In this document: one piece after another, positions 5,643-7,255 of the stretch | Layout: each line of letters opens with the position of its first letter | Position numbering within the stretch: the first letter of the stretch is position 1 | Program-made: the position numbers and the translations under genes | DNA from: Acetobacteraceae bacterium | GTDB lineage: Bacteria > Pseudomonadota > Alphaproteobacteria > Acetobacterales > Acetobacteraceae | Reading direction: 5' to 3' | DNA: 7,255 nucleotides | NCBI GenBank assembly: GCA_947476855.1 | Contig: CANJSR010000250.1 | Coordinates: 1-7,255, forward strand | The notes under the pieces: model-generated | Seen by the model: only the letters and a program-made list of their open reading frames with translations | What the model was told of the DNA's origin: nothing | The model's database searches: none

Positions 5643-6182
5643 ATGGGTGTCATTCACGCTCGTCTTGCGCATGTCGGCGTCTATGCCCACGACAAGCCCA
5701 AACTGGAGCAGTTCTACACCACCGTGCTGGGCCTGGTGATCACCGACAGCGGCCAGGGCCGCAACGGCATCGAGCTGACGTTCATGAGCTCCAGCCCCGA
5801 GAACCACCACCAGTTCGTGCTGGTCAGCGGCCGGCCGGATACCAACGGCTTCAACCCGATCAACCAGATTTCCTTCATGGTCGACAGCCTGGCCCAACTG
5901 CGGGAGGTGCATGGCCTGGCGCTGGCGCATGGGGCCACCGACATGCGCGTGGTCAGCCACGGCAACGCCTGGTCGTGCTATTTCAAGGACCCCGAGGGCA
6001 ACACGGTCGAGGCCTATCTCGATACCCCGTTCCATGTGCCGCAGCCGCATGGCACGCCGCTCGACCTGTCCAAATCCGATGCCGAGATCATGCGCGAAAC
6101 CGAGGACCACTGCCGCAAGGACCCGGGCTTCATGCCCATCGAGGACTACAAGAAAAGCCTCGCCCAACGGCTGGCGTCCTAG
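5643..6182 (+). CDS. VOC-superfamily (glyoxalase/extradiol dioxygenase-like) protein
   Basis: The 179-residue protein has the two beta-alpha-beta-beta-beta modules of the vicinal oxygen chelate fold. The first starts at RLAHVGVYAHD (residues 7-17) and the second at NQISFMVDSL (74-83), followed by DPEGNTVEAY (116-125). Candidate metal ligands are His10, His55 or His56, Gln75 and Glu123. Extradiol dioxygenases normally have histidine where Gln75 stands, so the chemistry may differ; glyoxalase, dioxygenase, isomerase and epoxide-opening roles are all possible in this superfamily. A tail of about 50 residues after the second module ends in a charged helix. It is a soluble cytoplasmic protein with a strong ribosome binding site. 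It is divergent from the AEC transporter across a gap with an inverted repeat, which hints at shared regulation. The substrate is unknown. Confidence 0.87.
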   Translation: MGVIHARLAHVGVYAHDKPKLEQFYTTVLGLVITDSGQGRNGIELTFMSSSPENHHQFVLVSGRPDTNGFNPINQISFMVDSLAQLREVHGLALAHGATDMRVVSHGNAWSCYFKDPEGNTVEAYLDTPFHVPQPHGTPLDLSKSDAEIMRETEDHCRKDPGFMPIEDYKKSLAQRLAS

Positions 6183-6193
6183 CCGGCCAAAAG

Positions 6194-6220
6194 GCGCGCG
6201 GGGGTCCGTTCCCCGCGCGC
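6194..6220 (+). terminator. Strong GC hairpin after the VOC gene
   Basis: GCGCGCGGGG at 6194-6203 pairs perfectly with CCCCGCGCGC at 6211-6220 around a seven-base loop, starting 11 bases after the VOC stop. Position and stability suggest transcription termination or mRNA 3'-end protection. There is no T-run after the stem, so it is not a canonical intrinsic terminator. The remaining 6221-6338 gap shows no clear gene or promoter. Confidence 0.55.
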
Positions 6221-6338
6221 GCTCCGGGGGCCTTGTCCTGAACGAGGCGATCCCATACCAGCCTCCGGGCGTCCGCTCTGGTCGCCCCGGCGTTGTCCGG
6301 TCCCTGCCCGCCTGTCCGGAACAACACCGCCCTTGCGC

Positions 6339-7255
6339 ATGACCCTGATCGCTTTTCTGCGCCATCTGGCGTTCGGTGCCGGCCTGGCCCTGCTGTCCGC
6401 TCTTGTGGTCCGCGCCATGATCGCCGTGCGGATGATGGACACGCCCGACGCGCGCAAGGCGCATGACCGCCCGACCCCCAAGGGCGGCGGCGTGGGCATT
6501 GTCGCCGCCTTCCTCGCCGGCATCATCGGGCTGTACCTGTTCGCCGCCGTCGCCCGCCTGGCGGATACGTATTTCCTGGGGGTGATCGCCGCGGCGCTGG
6601 CCATCGCCCTCGTTGCCCTCCTCGATGACCGCTACGACTGGCCGTTCACCGTCAAGCTCGGCGCCCAGGTGGGGGCGGCGCTGACCGCGATCGTGACCGG
6701 GCTTTATCTGACGGACATCCGCCTGCCCTATCTGGGGGTGGTGGAGCTTGGGGCGCTCGGGATCGTGGTGACCCTGGTCTGGGTGGTGTTCACGACCAAC
6801 GCAATGAACTTCATCGACGGGCTGAACGGCCTGGCGAGCGGGGTGACCCTGATCGCCTGCCTGTTCATCGCCTGGATCGCGGTGATGGAAGGAAGCTGGT
6901 TCGCCTACGGCATGGCCGGGCTGCTGGCCGCGGGGATCGTGGGGTTCCTGCCGTTCAACTTCCCGCGGGCTCGGATTTTCATGGGCGATGTCGGCAGCCA
7001 GTTCTGCGGCTTCATCCTGGCGGAACTGGCCGTGGTCGCGAGCCGCTTCGACGACGTGGAGCTGTCGTTCCTGCTGGTGCCCATGCTGCTGGCGGGCGTG
7101 CTGTACGACGTGGCGTTCACGCTGGTCCGGCGTCTGGCGCAGGGCAAGCGGATCACGGAGGCGCATCGGGGGCATCTTTACCAGGTGGCGCACCGCTCGG
7201 GGATGTCCCCCGTCATGGTCACGCTGGTGCATTGGGGCTTCGCGGTGATCGGCGG
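6339..7255 (+). CDS. Polyprenyl-phosphate sugar-phosphate transferase, WecA/MraY family (partial, runs off right edge)
   Basis: The frame is open from ATG 6339 to the window end: 305 complete codons with no stop, so the C-terminus is missing. It is a polytopic inner-membrane protein with the family motifs in order: RKAHDRPTPKGGG at residues 39-51, the paired aspartates of LLDDRYD at 96-97, NAMNFIDGLNGLASG at 154-168, FMGDVGS at 214-220, and AHRGHLYQ at 275-282. These enzymes transfer a sugar-1-phosphate from a UDP-sugar to undecaprenyl phosphate, with Mg2+ bound at the aspartates. The HRGHLYQ block and the lack of MraY-specific features favour a WecA/WbpL-type enzyme that starts O-antigen, enterobacterial-type or exopolysaccharide synthesis over peptidoglycan MraY. 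The sugar cannot be named. The start lacks a clear ribosome binding site; TTG 6333 is an alternative, whereas internal ATGs would remove the first membrane helix. It lies 156 bases after the VOC gene, beyond a hairpin, and is probably a separate unit. Confidence 0.9.
   Translation, partial: MTLIAFLRHLAFGAGLALLSALVVRAMIAVRMMDTPDARKAHDRPTPKGGGVGIVAAFLAGIIGLYLFAAVARLADTYFLGVIAAALAIALVALLDDRYDWPFTVKLGAQVGAALTAIVTGLYLTDIRLPYLGVVELGALGIVVTLVWVVFTTNAMNFIDGLNGLASGVTLIACLFIAWIAVMEGSWFAYGMAGLLAAGIVGFLPFNFPRARIFMGDVGSQFCGFILAELAVVASRFDDVELSFLLVPMLLAGVLYDVAFTLVRRLAQGKRITEAHRGHLYQVAHRSGMSPVMVTLVHWGFAVIG

Noticed and set aside
6224..6268. Possible second stem CCGGGGGC (6224-6231) with GCCTCCGG (6261-6268)
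   Set aside because: It is only an 8-bp stem needing a G-U pair across a 29-base loop in very GC-rich sequence; not distinguishable from chance.
5619..7232. A 537-codon open frame on the minus strand opposite the VOC and WecA-like genes
   Set aside because: It spans two convincing plus-strand genes and the gap between them, and its His/Gln/Arg/Gly-rich sequence has no domain pattern; it is a GC-rich antisense frame.

Overview
The window is a G+C-rich stretch (about two-thirds G+C by eye) of ordinary-looking chromosomal DNA. Its high G+C, strong GC bias at third codon positions and gene complement suggest an alphaproteobacterium, possibly of the Acetobacteraceae/Rhodospirillales type. That placement is inference from base composition and protein style; no rRNA or other taxonomic marker is present.

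Layout: positions 1-33 may be the last codons of an upstream gene. Positions 34-176 hold no clear gene but carry three GGAA/TTCC palindromes. A small ORF (177-323) encodes a 48-residue hydrophobic peptide with a good ribosome binding site. It is followed by a 148-base spacer with nested, mutually exclusive hairpins, then an AlkK-type medium-chain acyl-CoA ligase (472-2115). A relatively A+T-rich gap with a weak promoter candidate precedes a probable two-gene unit: a trypsin-fold/PDZ protein whose three catalytic positions all appear replaced (2294-3208), and a calcineurin-like metallophosphoesterase (3246-3926). The phosphoesterase gene meets, tail to tail with a 19-base overlap, a minus-strand gene for an unrecognised 181-residue protein (3908-4453). 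Upstream of that on the minus strand is an AEC-family (auxin efflux carrier-like) membrane transporter (4554-5501). A 141-base divergent intergenic region with a 9-bp inverted repeat separates it from a VOC-superfamily protein (5643-6182). A strong GC hairpin follows, then a polyprenyl-phosphate sugar-phosphate transferase of the WecA/MraY family that runs off the right edge (6339-7255).

The genes do not form one obvious pathway. The ligase would activate fatty or other carboxylic acids for CoA-dependent metabolism. The AEC carrier probably exports or exchanges small carboxylates. The VOC protein is a small metal-dependent enzyme of unknown substrate. The terminal transferase would start a cell-surface polysaccharide on undecaprenyl phosphate. 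I found no mobile element, CRISPR array, tRNA, rRNA or clear defence system. The items most worth a second look are the apparent pseudo-protease, the attenuator-like spacer before the ligase, the triple palindrome near the left edge, and the inverted repeat between the transporter and VOC genes.
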